Assembly (NCBI GenBank): GCA_026874595.1
Contig: CM049311.1
Location: 67,212,453-67,276,452, forward strand
Reading direction: 5' to 3'
From: Sipunculus nudus
Lineage: Eukaryota > Annelida > Sipuncula > Golfingiida > Sipunculidae
Length of the DNA: 64,000 bases
Positions 1 to 11,999 of the stretch are shown piece after piece. The notes beneath the pieces were generated by a model. The model was not told where the DNA came from. It did not search any database and worked only from the letters and a program-made list of their open reading frames with translations. How positions within the stretch are numbered: position 1 is the first letter of the stretch; each line of letters starts with the position of its first letter. The translations under genes were made by a program, and so were the position numbers.

Positions 1-134
1 AGAGAGGAATAATGGGTTAATTCTATATTAGACCTTTAATTAAACTTGCCTTAAACAAATAAAACGGTTTTAATTTGACTTGTACTTTTAGGTTTTTCTT
101 TCAGTTTAGTTTGATTGCTTGACTATCCAATTTA

Positions 135-372
135 TCAAAACCATGTGCTTGCTGATATGGAAAATATTTGGTCTCTTCGCAAAAAAATCCCTTTTAAGGG
201 AACACTAGAATCGGATTTGGAAATCAAATGGAGCACAATATCGAGAACACTGATCCAATTATTAGGTGCGGCCAGCTTGCTCATAACAACGCCCGATAAA
301 TCAAGCAGTTTTATTGTCGTGTTCAGTGTGAGGAAAAATTGGTCCATGAAAGTGAAACTGATCACATAGCGG
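135..372 (-). CDS. Candidate terminal exon, unknown product
   Basis: On the minus strand a pyrimidine-rich tract ending TTTTAATCAG (AG at 373-374) is followed by an open frame of about 78 codons starting RYVISFTFMDQFF and ending in a TGA at its left edge. The peptide is rich in hydrophobic residues (Leu, Ile, Phe) but shows no motif I recognise. No strong donor is seen inside, so it would be a last exon. A plus-strand frame of similar length covers the same bases (115-369) but lacks an ATG near its start and has an in-frame TGA just upstream, so the minus reading is preferred. It could still be chance. The signal-peptide exon at 772-814 is not in a compatible phase for direct joining. Confidence 0.25.
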
Positions 373-771
373 CTGATTAAAATATAAGTAAATAAACAAT
401 AAACAGCCGACAGGGTATTAAATGGAATAAATCATTAGGCGGGCCAGACGAACAACTGGATGCTCGTTAGCTGAAAGCGTTATATACATTCAGCAGGTGA
501 AAGCGCAAGTTTATAGAAGATTATCGAACGGGTTTTTATACCTAGAAAGAGATTGTATCAAACATGTGACAATCATATTGGCGTTCAATGCGCGCGTATT
601 AAAAGGCATTAGTTGCTACAGTTTAAATTGTCATCCACACAAAAGGTAATCGGCAGAAGTGATGACGGGCTGTCAGGCTGGCTAACGCACGGTGCACAGA
701 GGCTGGAAACGCTAGTATAGACAAAAAATTTGGTAATAGCATTCTAAAATATTCATTACAAATACACGTAC

Positions 772-814
772 CTGCTAAAGTGGCGAAGAAGAGAAAGTAG
801 ATTGGAGCTTCCAT
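772..814 (-). CDS. Possible first coding exon with signal peptide
   Basis: An ATG at 814 opens MEAPIYFLFFATLA, a short N-terminus with a hydrophobic IYFLFFATLA core typical of a secretory signal peptide. It ends after 14 codons plus one base at a good donor (GCAG, then GTACGTG). This suggests a secreted or membrane protein gene that runs left, partly outside the window. If unspliced, the frame continues to a stop at 623, giving a 63-residue peptide. A TATA-like TTATAAGC lies on the minus strand near 1075-1083, upstream. The product is not recognised. The call rests on the hydrophobic segment and the splice site only. Confidence 0.35.
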
Positions 815-2650
815 GCTCAGATGTCGTTCTTCAAATGTATTTTGACCGTTAGGTTTGGCGCTGCTAATCTCCGCTATGCTTGCTGTCGTTATACAACCAG
901 AGTACCGAGTGGCGTGGGTTCTGCACGAATGCTCGGTATAAGTAGTAGTACACCGAGACGCTCAAAGAAATGCCCTGACGGGGTCTTTGTGGAAAACAAT
1001 GGAATGTCCCGACTGGACTCTGACTAACTAGATTGGTTCTGCTATAAGCTTTGCAGGACCCCACGACAGCAGCTCTGCTTATAACTGTAATCAGTATTTT
1101 ATTGTCTTTTGTACCATTCCGGTGCCCCGCCTGAATCAGATCGTTAAAGCAGGCCTGTCACTAAGCTCAATTTCTCTGCATTAAAATATCAAACTGAGTA
1201 TGAGCACCTGATTGGCTAAATGCTCCAGTCTAATAACTAACGATTCGGCTTGCCAATAATCGTCACTCCCACACGGGTTCCGCTGGGTGGGCGGTAACTA
1301 AGAGATGTGATGCAATGTAGCAGTGGTACTGAGACGGGGCTTCCCACGAGTGTTCGGAGCACCAAATGCGGGCATGCAAGTTCCTACCAAGCAACGGGCA
1401 CACGCTTCAACTCCCACCTGATTGGCTGAATATTTGAATATCTTATTTGCTTCTATTTCAGCTCTGGGACGATTTGAAATGTCTCGCACCCACGTGCCCG
1501 TGCGATGTGTGATTTATAACCCCAATAGGTTAACTGAGAAAGGATCGCCTAGTCTGCTTCGATATCAGTTAGATACGTAAGACTTGTGGGCTGTGAGAAC
1601 CAGCCGCACTGTGTAAGCAAGCTACAAGCTTCACAACGGTTGAACTTAACTTCACTCGTGTGGGAAGTTCAGATTTAGAAACAGGTGTCGGAAAATTACG
1701 ACCTGCAAGTGAGGCTAACGTAAATTTTAGGAAATACTCAAGTGCTATTGGTCCGGGATACGCTAATAAATGTCAGCTTCAACTTTGATTTGTTGCAATT
1801 CTATATTTGTCCCGTTTATCGTTGCGTCGGCGTATGTTGAACCAACGGCTTGTCAGAAAAAAAGAGACAGTAAACAAAGCTGTATATAGGACACTGGGCA
1901 TACAGTTGGTGATTTATCAAAACTACCACAATGCACTGCGTCTCCAGCATCGCCGCTGCTTTTTGCTTATTATTGTAAGAGGCCGGTGAACTCAGTCTCG
2001 TTTTGCTTCTAACTTTCAATATATCTACGGGACCCAGGCAGCCGGTATGACTTTGAGCACAAGGAAAATAGAACTACTGTTTACAACACCGCAGGGGCAC
2101 CCACTATCTTCAAAAGAACGTTTGTATTCAGTACAAAACACGGCGGTACAGTCAAGTCTGAGGAAATCAGACCCGGGGTTTGTTTAAGTACCTGCACCCA
2201 CATTAAATTGTTAGGCAAACTTCACACAGGGGGACCATGATCTTCATAGCAAATGTATTCCAATCATGGTCAGGGTGACTATAGTTCAGACAATAGGCCA
2301 CGTCTTGCTCCTTGTACAATAAGTCAACTAGACAAAAACGTTTTAGCTATATGAGTTTTCCTAGCTTAAGGTCTAATACAGTATATGTATTACCTGACAG
2401 CGTTGTTGGCACGGGTCTTATATTATTGCGACAGGACAACTTTTTTAGGATATTCTTCTTCCAGCTGAAAGGAAGTGGTTATAAACACTTTTTAAGAACT
2501 ACCAGCTAGGGTTTCTTGTATATTTAATAAGCGATAAATATACTTTTTATGTATAAATCTAGATGATTTACAGGTTTATCAAAATGAACAAAAGCGTATG
2601 TTTAGTGGTACACACTAAAACTAATTTTTCCAATATTTTTTGTCATTTTG
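815..2650. other. Unique sequence without recognised gene
   Basis: Mixed-composition DNA with two CTGATTGGCT words (near 1206 and 1419) that resemble inverted CCAAT boxes. The open frames here (for example 864-1064 minus, 1298-1489 minus and 2312-2509 plus) have no splice signals or recognisable composition. The stretch upstream of the exon at 772-814 could hold its promoter. Confidence 0.3.
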
Positions 2651-2656
2651 TATATT

Positions 2657-2676
2657 AAACGAAAAGCTTTTCGTTT
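2657..2676. repeat. 20-bp perfect palindrome
   Basis: AAACGAAAAGCTTTTCGTTT is identical to its reverse complement and sits in plain AT-rich DNA. No longer inverted repeat surrounds it. Confidence 0.9.
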
Positions 2677-4430
2677 CAGGGTAACATTCACAGAATTAAA
2701 ACTTATAAACGACATAGGAAAAACAAAAACATAAAAAAAACAAAGATTTAAATTTTATATATTTTTGTTAACTTGATGCATACTTGCGCCAATGGCTCTT
2801 GTTTCATGCAAGGGGATATAAACCCGACCTTTGAGGGGTTTGAGGATCAAATTGCCTTTTGTCCTCCTGACTTTTCAGTAAACAAAACGCATAATATTTA
2901 AATAACTTGATAATTTTTGCAAACATTTTATTATTTCGCTATGCACCATTCAATAATGCTACTCATGTTTAGAAAATTGTGAGTATTGTATGTGTTAATT
3001 GCCTCATTACGTTGTCATAAAAGCCAATGTTTTTGAATGTTTAAATAAAATTTGAATCATGAGTAATATCGATGTGAAAAGTAAACAAAAGTTTTTTTCA
3101 TATAATAAAAGAATATATTTCAGATTATTTTGTTGGAGAGAAGAAAATCATGATGCCCTGGTAGAGTGATTTTGTCCTGCTTGTCATAAGGAGGAGGAGT
3201 TTTGTACTGAGTGGTTATTATTTCGTGGGGGGGGGGCTCTATCCATTCTCCTTTGGATCGTTCCACATAATTCTCAAACAAAGAGCCCATGCCAGGGCCA
3301 CATTTTCTTATATTTTAAGTCTGTAAGCTCACTTTAATGGTGCTATTGTAGGGTAGTTGATGGTAACCATGTCATAATAATGGTGTTCTATTACTGAGCT
3401 CCCTGGGTTTCACTAGTCTTTTGTATTGGGCTTGGATGAACCCTGCTGAGTGAAACTGTGTTGAGACTTCAGCATTTGCAGCTCAGGCGTTGAGCCAACG
3501 CCTTAATTAGAGAGACATTAACAGGATCAATATTATGCCTATTCTTTCACACTATCAGTCAGTTTTGCTTTATACAAAGTTTCCCAGCAGAACCATCCCA
3601 GCACAGTCTCATTTCCTCGCATACGGCTGTTAAATACCTTGTTTTGACGGTGTGGGTAGGTAAACACAGTCCACGTGTCTATGTTTACCACAACAAGGAC
3701 GCGTGACCGGAGATCCGTTTAGAGGGACAACAAGCGCTGTTTCAACCGGCGGGAACATGTATTTTATTTTTTTTGGCCAAGTCAGCAAAGGCATCTCCTG
3801 ATTGACACGAGTTGTGGCTCCGCGCTGCACACGGCCCGACGGACTGTGTTTATGTTGACATCTGCGATCGCGCCCGGTCCACTGTTTTTAACACTCGTTT
3901 ACAGGAGAAAGAAAACGCTTTCAAGGCAATATTCTGGCAATTAAAGGTTTATTTTAAAGGGAAGAAGCTATTTTTCGTGTTAACTCAACATGCTTTATAG
4001 GTGATTTGGCCTCTTTAAGTCCCGCGTGCTACTCCTAACATTTTCTTTGAAGTGAAAGAGGTCATTTCAGCTTAACTAGAATACGTAACCTAGGAAACAT
4101 AATTACATTTTTAGCAAGCTCCTTGCATTCCAGAAATTTATTATCCATTCTTGTAGATCCTATACTTGTGGTTATAAGTATTAAGACTTATGCAGGACCT
4201 GGATTCGGAACAAATTCTTAACTTTAATACCCCACTTATAATTAAGTGTATGGTAAATAATATCAGTGAGTATCAGTGCTTATCTTTCTAATAATTTTGG
4301 CTTTATAAGTAGTATTTGAATTATTATATTCACTCTCTTATGCATGTTGTTGCGCCAATGTTTTTATGGTCCTTTTACTGCATTGCTCGCATTTCATGCA
4401 TGCAGATACAAGTAAATAACGGATTATTAA
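2677..4430. other. Intergenic AT-rich stretch
   Basis: No gene recognised. It contains a G run near 3228-3237. A more GC-rich block (about 3640-3910) has TGTTTAC and CACGTG words and several CpGs, and could be regulatory, but no exon with paired splice sites is visible. Confidence 0.3.
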
Positions 4431-4433
4431 TAA

Positions 4434-4488
<55 letters not shown>

Positions 4489-4606
4489 TATAACTGTTGT
4501 TGTTGGTGTTGTTTTTCTTCATCTTCTTCATCTTCTTCTTTTTATTATTATTATTATTATTATTGCCGTTGTTGCTTTGATTTTATCATTATCATCATCA
4601 TCACAC

Positions 4607-4675
<69 letters not shown>

Positions 4676-4700
4676 TTTCATCATTATTATTATTATCTTT
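4431..4700. repeat. Compound (ATT)n microsatellite
   Basis: Two long ATT tracts (about 4433-4485 and 4600-4672) are joined by TTG/TTC/TCA triplet sequence. The 157-residue Ile/Tyr-rich open frame across it is a product of the triplet period, not a gene. Confidence 0.95.
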
Positions 4701-4789
4701 GGATGATCAGGATGGTCTTGGGTCTGCAGGTCTACACAGCTGTTACGGTTTACCTGTCGCCCCACTTCCAGTACAAAGCCGTCGATTAA

Positions 4790-6950
4790 TAACTGTATTA
4801 TAATGAAAGAGCAGTAACAATGGTACTGATGTCCTTTGAATTAATATTTTCTATGGTTATCCAGATTACCCCCAAAAATTCATGAACTGTTTCTAGGGTG
4901 TTATCCTAACCCTTCACAAAATTTTAACAACAACTTTTCAGAGCTGTTAGCGTAAATTAGTTGACAGACAAACCGAAGGAAAAGTAATATACCTCTCGCC
5001 ACCTTACTAGAATAAAGTGTCAACAAATTGTTCCTTAATAAACAACCTGGTGTTCTGCTACTTTTAAAAGATCAAAGGTGATTGAAGAAACATGGACACT
5101 GTATTTCGATGTTATAAAACGTCTAACGCATGTATCAAACATGTCTATGTTTCAGACATGAATGAAATTTAACCACATATTTTAATACGCCTTTTTTTTA
5201 AGAAAACAAAACTTTGGTTTATGTTCCCAGTGTTTTAGACATGTCACTATGAGGGACATTTTTTTCTATTTAATGCACGACACCGGAGTTTTGTAATATG
5301 TTACTTTTTTTGCGTACTTTCCCTTCATGTCTTTATCGATCATTGATCACCAATAAACGTATCGATTCTTGTAAAGTTCTGCGATAATCATATCAGTTCA
5401 GTATTTGATTTTATTATAATTAACAATATCTTGCAATTTTCCCTTTTTTTCTGGGTACACTTTGTTCTGATTTTCTCTCTCACATTGGAGTTTATATTTA
5501 ATTTCCTCTAGCACTTTTTCTCTTATAAGTATATATCTTTATCACATGACCTCACGTTACAGGTAAGGAAATTCGTCAAGAGTCCCGGAAATCGCACCTG
5601 ACGAACCCATTAAAATTTATAGCCTTGGGAAAAGCGCATGTGCTCTCGACATTATAGTTATTAGCTGCCTGCGGTTGTTCAGTTCAAAGCTTAAGATAAA
5701 TTCGTCAGGAGTTTTACCAGATACCTTTCATTAAACACAAGTCATCGCACAAGTCATCAGACAAAAAATAATAAAATTATAAACAGGGTATATCTTAAGG
5801 TAATCGGAGAACTGCACAGGCTTGTAATCAAGCATAATCCGTCCGCATAATATGCGGCCTAAAGGGCTGCCAGTAGAGAAGTTGAAGGCCGATTAGGAAA
5901 CCATGATCATCATAGACAGACTCCTTTTAATTTTAAGGTTGAACTATTACCAGTACAAATTTACCCCAGTTCGTATAGGTATATCTTATTTATATTATAT
6001 GAATACTATGAATGAAATTATGAAAATCAATATAAATATATATCATTACAAATATATAACGTGAGTTTGAAAACTCATATATGGCAGTTAAAAAGGCTAA
6101 GAGCCCGTGATTTGGTGTATAGCCTTGGAATGAGCTATCAATGAAATGCATTTATTTACTCATGGGATTAATCTCTTTGATGCGTACAAAACCTTAAATT
6201 CTAGAACAGCACAAACCCTGTTGCCGTTTGTATGTACAACTGCACAAATAGCACAAAAGGCACGTTAAAATATACCGTTAAATAAATGACTCACGATGAT
6301 CCTACATATGTAGACCCTTTTTGAAGCCTTTAGTCTTGGGTAAATTTAAAGTTTTGTCTTTTCCGTTTGATGATTACGGTTCTTTATAAATCACAATCAT
6401 TTATTTACGTTATGGGTAAAATTCTATTTTAAAATCACTATATATATAACATAATGGTATTTTGGATCTGCTCCAAAAAATAATAAAATACAGTCTCCTA
6501 CAGCCTGTGAGGTGTACACGTTACCAATACTGTTTAAATAGTCCCCGTCCCGTAATTTGACAGCGATTGGGAGACTATTCCGTCATCAAGTTTTAGTTTT
6601 TAGTTTCCTCATAATTAACTCAATAATCTTTCAATTATACATCTCATATTATGAAAATGTCGGATTAACTTTGCTCCAATTGGTCTCATTTAATTGTTAT
6701 GAAGGCTAGCCCGTAGTATGTTGATGAACATTTGTAAATAGCGGAGGTTTTGATCATTTTATATAATGCAAAACAAAGTGGCGAAAATGCATATTAGTAC
6801 CTTCGTACAGCTATAATATATATTCCATTATGTCTGGCGAGAATGAAGAAAAATATCAGCTCTGGACAGTTTTTCTTACTCTCATATAAAAGGTGGACGG
6901 TTCGTGTGTGTGTTTTAGTGGTTCTTATTTCGGAGTGGATCACATACTAC
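4790..6950. other. AT-rich stretch without recognised gene
   Basis: No exon or known repeat was recognised. The only clear structure is a short inverted repeat at 5843-5857 (CCGCATA, A, TATGCGG). Confidence 0.3.
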
Positions 6951-7100
6951 GCTACCAGGACAGCTGAGTGGTAAAACGCTCGGCCCTCTCCGCTGGCGAC
7001 CCGGTAAAAAGACTTCAGATAACCCCCTCTTTCAGATTACCCCCTTGTAATCTGAAATCGATTTCAGGTTACCCCACTACTGTTCATATGCCCCCCCCCC
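6951..7100 (+). repeat. tRNA-like SINE fragment plus palindromic block
   Basis: The segment about 6951-7002 (AGCTGAGTGGTAAAACGCTC... then GCGACCCGG) resembles the 5' half of a tRNA-derived SINE. A mirrored relative lies on the minus strand at about 8290-8460. It is followed by a block (7020-7078) made of GTAATCTGAAATCG and its complement, then a C run. The block recurs at 7905-8000 in the opposite orientation and, more diverged, near 29602-29665. Confidence 0.55.
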
Positions 7101-7485
7101 CACCTCGCTGATCGAGCTAATGTGATTACTTTTTGTGTACGTAGGAGCTCATCGCTCCTCAAGTGGTTCACTACACCAAATAGACATATTAAAAATACAT
7201 ATAACACGTTTTAAATGTATGTATAAATTGGTCCGCTACTACGACAAAATACTGGACCTTTCTTCAAATAAAAATCGTCAAATTTTCCTTAGATCAAATG
7301 TTATCGGGTTTTTATTTTGTCTTATTTTCGTTTCGAAATGAACACCATAATAAACTTTCTACCATTTTTTCAACGTACAAACCGTATGTCTGACTTCAAT
7401 GACCTCACTAAATCAGCCTGGATGATAGCTGCAGTATGCTTGTCAGTTGCTGTATTTCGTGGTCACAAAAAATAACATTTAAATT

Positions 7486-7498
7486 TTATATATATATA

Positions 7499-7551
<53 letters not shown>
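7486..7551. repeat. (TA)n microsatellite
   Basis: Alternating TA run with a short TGTG interruption. Confidence 0.95.
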
Positions 7552-7553
<2 letters not shown>

Positions 7554-7607
7554 ATGTAATTATCATACCAGTAATGTGCAGGACTGCATGTTTAATTTAT
7601 AGTTGAT

Positions 7608-7811
7608 GTATTTATAATCTAACCGGAGAGAGAATGTTTTGTACAATTTAATAATAATAATAATCATCTTTAATTTTACTACGTTATTATTATATATACT
7701 AGTAGTAGTAGTTAGTGTATTTATAATCTACCCGGAGAGATAATGTTTTTTACAATTTAATAATAATAATCATCATCGTTAATTTTACTACGTTATTATT
7801 ATAAATACTAG
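7608..7811. repeat. Tandem duplication of a ~109-bp unit
   Basis: Two head-to-tail copies begin at 7608 and 7717 with GTATTTATAATCTA. They share CCGGAGAGA, AATGTTTT and TTTTACTACGTTATTATTA in the same order. Differences are mostly in the (TAA)n length. Confidence 0.85.
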
Positions 7812-7904
7812 CAGGAGTTTTTGTTTTTGTTGTCAGGTTACTTAAGTTAATGTAAAAGATAAGTATCTAAATAATCATAAGTAAACATTTATCTATTTTT
7901 TCGG

Positions 7905-8110
7905 GGGGGGGGGTGTAATCTTAAATAGGTTTGGGTAACTTGAAACCGATTTCAGATTAACCCCCGGTATTCTGAAACAGGGGTAATCTGAAATCGCTAC
8001 ACCTGGTTCGATAGGGGTTTTAGTGGCCCGTCCAAGGTAGATAGTTTTCTCCGGGTCCTCCAGTTTCCTCAACACTAATCGACTTCCAAGCGCCACCATC
8101 CGAGCCATGA
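7905..8110 (-). repeat. Inverted copy of the GTAATCTGAAATCG block and SINE tail
   Basis: Reverse-complement relative of the 7020-7078 block. It is followed at about 8038-8078 by TTTTCTCCGGGTCCTCCAG, a module found in opposite orientation at about 8318-8358. The pairing brackets the duplicated region between 7.0 and 8.4 kb. Confidence 0.5.
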
Positions 8111-8284
8111 AGAGAGACTCGTATTATTTATTATAACTAGTTGTTCAATTCATGTAAAATATTTAAGGTTTATATTCACAGCAAACACGGCCTATGTCAG
8201 ACTACACCCTTATTATATAAACTTATTTAGTTACATGGATTGTACAAATATTTATTATAACTGATCAAGGCACTCTCAATGGCT

Positions 8285-8460
8285 CAGATGGTTGCGTTCG
8301 GTAGTCTGTAGAGATGGAGGAAACGGGAGAACCCGGAGAAAACCACCGACCTTGGACGAGCAACTACAACCAACTCTCATGGCCAAGCCGGGGATCGATC
8401 CCGGGTCCCAAGCGGAGGGAGCCGAGCGTTTTACCCCTCGACTGTCCAATATTCACTTAA
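8285..8460 (-). repeat. tRNA-derived SINE fragment
   Basis: Read on the minus strand, the segment contains GGTAAAACGCTCGGCTCCC and GGGATCGATCCC, which match box A-like and T-arm-like parts of a tRNA-derived SINE, followed by the AACCCGGAGAAAACCACC module. No functional tRNA fold is completed. Confidence 0.55.
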
Positions 8461-8479
8461 TATTGTATCAAATACCATT

Positions 8480-8788
8480 TTATTGCCCCAAAATCCTCGT
8501 TTTGTTCCCACCACATACGTTTTTATTCACGTTTCGATCCTCCGTCGGTAAAACCAGATCGTCTGTTAAATAAACATAATCTCTTGAACCTTTTATAAAA
8601 ATAAGGCAAAAAGGTCGATCCCATGCACGGTGTAAAGGTTGTCCCTTAGGTTCAAATTCATGTGTATATATCATGGTTGGCGCCAAAATGGCAGCCAGTC
8701 GAAATCGATAGTCATCCAACAAGGACATCTGGCACATTTCAGATGACCTATAGAGTTTTGTAAATAACAAAAGATTCTGTTGCTTCAT
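8480..8788 (-). CDS. Unrecognised open frame, 102 codons
   Basis: A true ATG at 8788 opens a 102-residue frame with mixed, protein-like composition (for example FRLAAILAPTMIY and EFEPKGQPLHRAWDRPF). No family, signal peptide or membrane segment is recognised. The frame partly overlaps the SINE fragment side of this region, which argues for chance. It is kept only because it is among the longest ATG-started, non-repetitive frames of the window. Confidence 0.2.
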   Translation of the reverse strand: MKQQNLLLFTKLYRSSEMCQMSLLDDYRFRLAAILAPTMIYTHEFEPKGQPLHRAWDRPFCLIFIKGSRDYVYLTDDLVLPTEDRNVNKNVCGGNKTRILGQ

Positions 8789-9011
8789 ATGCTTTCACCA
8801 CCAACAACTAGTGACCTTTTAATTTGCGATCAATCACCTTCGGTAATTTGTCTTAAAATGATTACCTTATTGTTTAATATACATGAGGAGTAAGTCGGAA
8901 ATCACATAAATTCTATGAATAATTATTTAAAGAAGGCATACAGGTAAACAGTGGCTTTAAAACCAAATATTTTATTGAGATTATTTAAATTATTTATTCA
9001 TTGATTTAAAT

Positions 9012-9012
9012 C

Positions 9013-9104
<92 letters not shown>
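9012..9104. repeat. (TA)n microsatellite
   Basis: About 90 bp of alternating TA with two single-base phase shifts. Confidence 0.95.
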
Positions 9105-9107
<3 letters not shown>

Positions 9108-10130
9108 ATTTTGAACCGCCTCGTCTGGAAACCATTCCCTGATCTGCCCCTGTTGTTGTTGGTGTTATTATCAAAGATTCACATTCTTGTTTTAAGTGTG
9201 TGCACTTACGTGTGTGTTCGGTGTTAAGGTTGGAAAATATGTCTTAAAACCCAAAAATGTCTCCTTTTATCGACCATGGAAGTAATGTGATTCTCTCAAA
9301 TTAGTTTATTTCTTTATTTAATTAAACATAGAGGTACGATCATGGCTGCGTTATCATTATTATACGATCACACTTTATGTACTTGACAATAAATCATACG
9401 GTAATACATATGCCCACATAATCACCGCTACTCCAAAATTGATCGAGTTCGGTTCACGTCTGTTCGCAATGTTCTCTAAAACCGCTTTGTGTACAATAGT
9501 GTGCCTTACATAATTTTTAAGGTTATTATGCCAGTAGTGAGATAGGCGATATGAGAATAAATAACGTTTAATGTACATATAATTTTGAGTGATTTTTCCG
9601 TTTTTACGGACTAGCACAGTCAAACTGCCTAAGGCAATGACCGGACTGCGTGCATCGTTGTCTTTCAACCTCAAACACTACAATTGTTCATATGAATAAC
9701 GCTTGTTTTCAGTGAGGGATTAGGGACTGTCGGGCCTTTCATTTGAACGAGACTCTCACCCACGTGCGTGGTCAGTAAAAGAGAAAAACACATGTTTCTC
9801 GCTTTATGAAATGGAGAGTTCAACCCAGGAGGAATAATGACAAAACCTAATTCAAGGTCCCAGTTTCACGAACAGGCGTGGGGTGGGGTGGAGTGGTGTC
9901 TGGGGTTTCAGGCCTCAAAATTTGTCTGATACGATGAAAAACAATTGCGGCGGTTGAAAATGAATACGGGCCCTCTGCATGGAGTCCCGTAGGGTCCGCT
10001 TCTGCTACTTAAGAGTTATGCATATTTCTGTTTCTTACATCAGGAACAGTTTCCTTGCAAGATGCATTTAATAAATCTTTCATGTGTTCCTCACATCAAC
10101 CTAATCTTTATACGTCCACCGATAGAATCC
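9105..10130. other. No recognised gene
   Basis: A 99-codon minus-strand frame (9375-9674) has no ATG near its start and no splice evidence. Otherwise unique AT-rich DNA. Confidence 0.3.
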
Positions 10131-10140
10131 AGTCAAATAT

Positions 10141-10552
10141 CATCGAAACCTGAATGCCCCCCTGTTACGGGGTGACATAAAAGCGGACCGAACTGTCTCG
10201 CTAGTGGAGCTTGCTTTTCTAGCGAAGCGGTTGGTACGCCGGACTTGTGCGTCACCGACACGGGTTCGAATCCGGGTTCGGCCCAATGTTTTCCCCCCGA
10301 GCAATTTGCATTCGTAACAAAATGGGGGCTCGTCCAACGTGACGGTAAACTTTGTAGCCCAGGGAATAAGCTCAACAAAGTGTGACTCCTGGGATAATTA
10401 GTCTTGTTCTGATAGCAGAACGCTCTTAAGAGGGGGTGTGTTACGGGGTCACATGATAGCGTACCAAACTGTCTCGCTAGTGAAGCAAGGGTTGGTACGT
10501 CGGACTTGTGCGCTACCAACATGGGTTCGAATCCAGGATCGGCCCAATGTTT
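10141..10552 (+). repeat. Tandem pair of tRNA-like SINE units
   Basis: Two head-to-tail units each read GTTACGGGGT..., AACTGTCTCGCTAGTG, a box A-like AGCGAAGCGGTTGG (first unit), and a T-arm/box B GGGTTCGAATCC followed by TCGGCCCAATGTTTT. The box B copies (about 10261 and 10525) are roughly 264 bp apart. The joining segment carries CCCAGGGAATAAGCTCA and GATAGCAGAACGCTCTTAAG. The same arrangement recurs at 55260-55740, so the composite unit, not just the SINE head, is the mobile or amplified module. It is not a functional tRNA gene, because the acceptor stem does not close. Confidence 0.75.
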
Positions 10553-10559
10553 TCAAAGA

Positions 10560-11790
10560 TACAAGCAGCTATACATAGAAACGTTTTCTGTTCACAAAAG
10601 TGTTGTGCTTCAGAGAGGTGCGTGAGTTTTTCTGCAGTCGAGCCAAATGTTTATACATACTAGTATCTTATGGAGAGAGTTTCCAACTGAAAACCTATAT
10701 TTTCTGTTAATTTTTAGAATAAAAAAAATGAGCCAACATTTCACATCTCAGTTAATAAATCTCCCCAACCCCGGTAATAAGCCCGGTATACCGGGTCTGT
10801 CAGCTAGTCTCTTATAACTGGAGAGCTCAGAATCGATTATTGTTGCCAGGAGAATTCCGCTTACTTTTTGGGGGGATAAAAAATAACTCTATTTATAGAT
10901 AGGCACAGCACATTTAGGAGACTTAGGTGAAATAATTATTTGAACCATAGAAATTTTTAAAAAAATTAATACAACTGAAATCACATTATTATTCCTTGAA
11001 AAATGAAAATTTTCTACATATATGTGGGTCTGCTCTTTAAGCCTGGAAAGGATGTTTCGTATTTGACGGATTTGATTGACAAAACATTTCTAAGTGCAAA
11101 TACGATAAAATTATTTTTCCGAATTATGTTTAAATGTCTGCACAAGGATCAAGTTAAGACCGACCTTGGAAATAGAAAAAAATAATACTTTATTCTTATT
11201 TAGATTTACACGACTATTTGTAGTTAACGTCCAAATGAGAATGTATGACCAACCCGTTTTCCCCTTTCCGTTAAGCTTGCTCTACCCGAGCTGTGGCCGT
11301 GAATACAAGACTCAGTTGGCATTTAAATTAGACTTGTAAGTCATATGGGGGAATGTACTGTAAACTTTATCAATCTTATTACATTTATATTTTGGTAAAC
11401 AGCCGATAATCTTAATATTAGGTTACAAGTGATGATTTAAGATGAAATAATACCAGAGCACTCACAAACCAAACTGAAAATCCGTCTCCATGGCAAGGAG
11501 TCATTTCCTGTATCTCGTACAAGTTTGCTATCGTCCAGTAACCCGTGATTGAATCCATGCGGTCTTAAATGCTACAAACATGCACTGGATATTAAAAAAT
11601 ATGCTGAGTTATGCTATTTTTTAGGGGTCTACCTCGACAAATTGTTAACAATCTCTTCTAGTCTTACTCTACTTCTTTCTATGGACGCCACACGTTGAAC
11701 ATGAGACAATTAAATATAAAATATAGAACTAGTGCCTACAACAGAGGTTTACGTGCGGTCTGGAAACTGCCCCATAATGCACATACACCT
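10560..11790. other. No recognised gene
   Basis: AT-rich DNA. The short plus-strand frames have neither convincing start context nor splice sites. Confidence 0.3.
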
Positions 11791-11794
11791 ATTG

Positions 11795-11998
11795 CAGGGG
11801 CGGATCCAGGATTTAAGAAAGGGGGGGGGGGTCCAACCAAGGAGGACTAATGAAAAACCTCAAGAAAGATCACCAGGTCTGGAAAGGGGGGGTCCAGCCC
11901 GCAAAACTTTGTCTGAAACCCTTAAAAAAGCTTGCAAGGGATGAAAAACGGGGGGGGGGGGGGGTGTCCGGACCCCCTGGATCCCTCCCCTGGATCCG
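11795..11998 (+). mobile_element. GGGGCGGATCC short element, copy 1
   Basis: Begins CAGGGGCGGATCCAGG and carries GTCCAACCAAGGAGGACTAA, AACCCTTAAAAAAG and long G runs, ending near TGGATCCG. It shares these landmarks in order with copies at 28688, 60908, 34796 (inverted) and 51133 (inverted, shortened). No ORF is carried, so it is non-autonomous. Confidence 0.8.
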
Positions 11999-11999
11999 A

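Noticed and set aside
4316-4789. 157-residue Ile/Tyr-rich open frame
   Set aside because: It is the translation of an (ATT)n triplet microsatellite, which stays open in every frame.
9375-9674. 99-codon minus-strand frame
   Set aside because: A stop lies just before a non-ATG start, the first Met is a third of the way in, and no splice site or family supports it.
10205-10300. Functional tRNA gene
   Set aside because: Box A-like and box B are present, but no closing acceptor stem or proper anticodon arm forms, and the unit repeats as a SINE.
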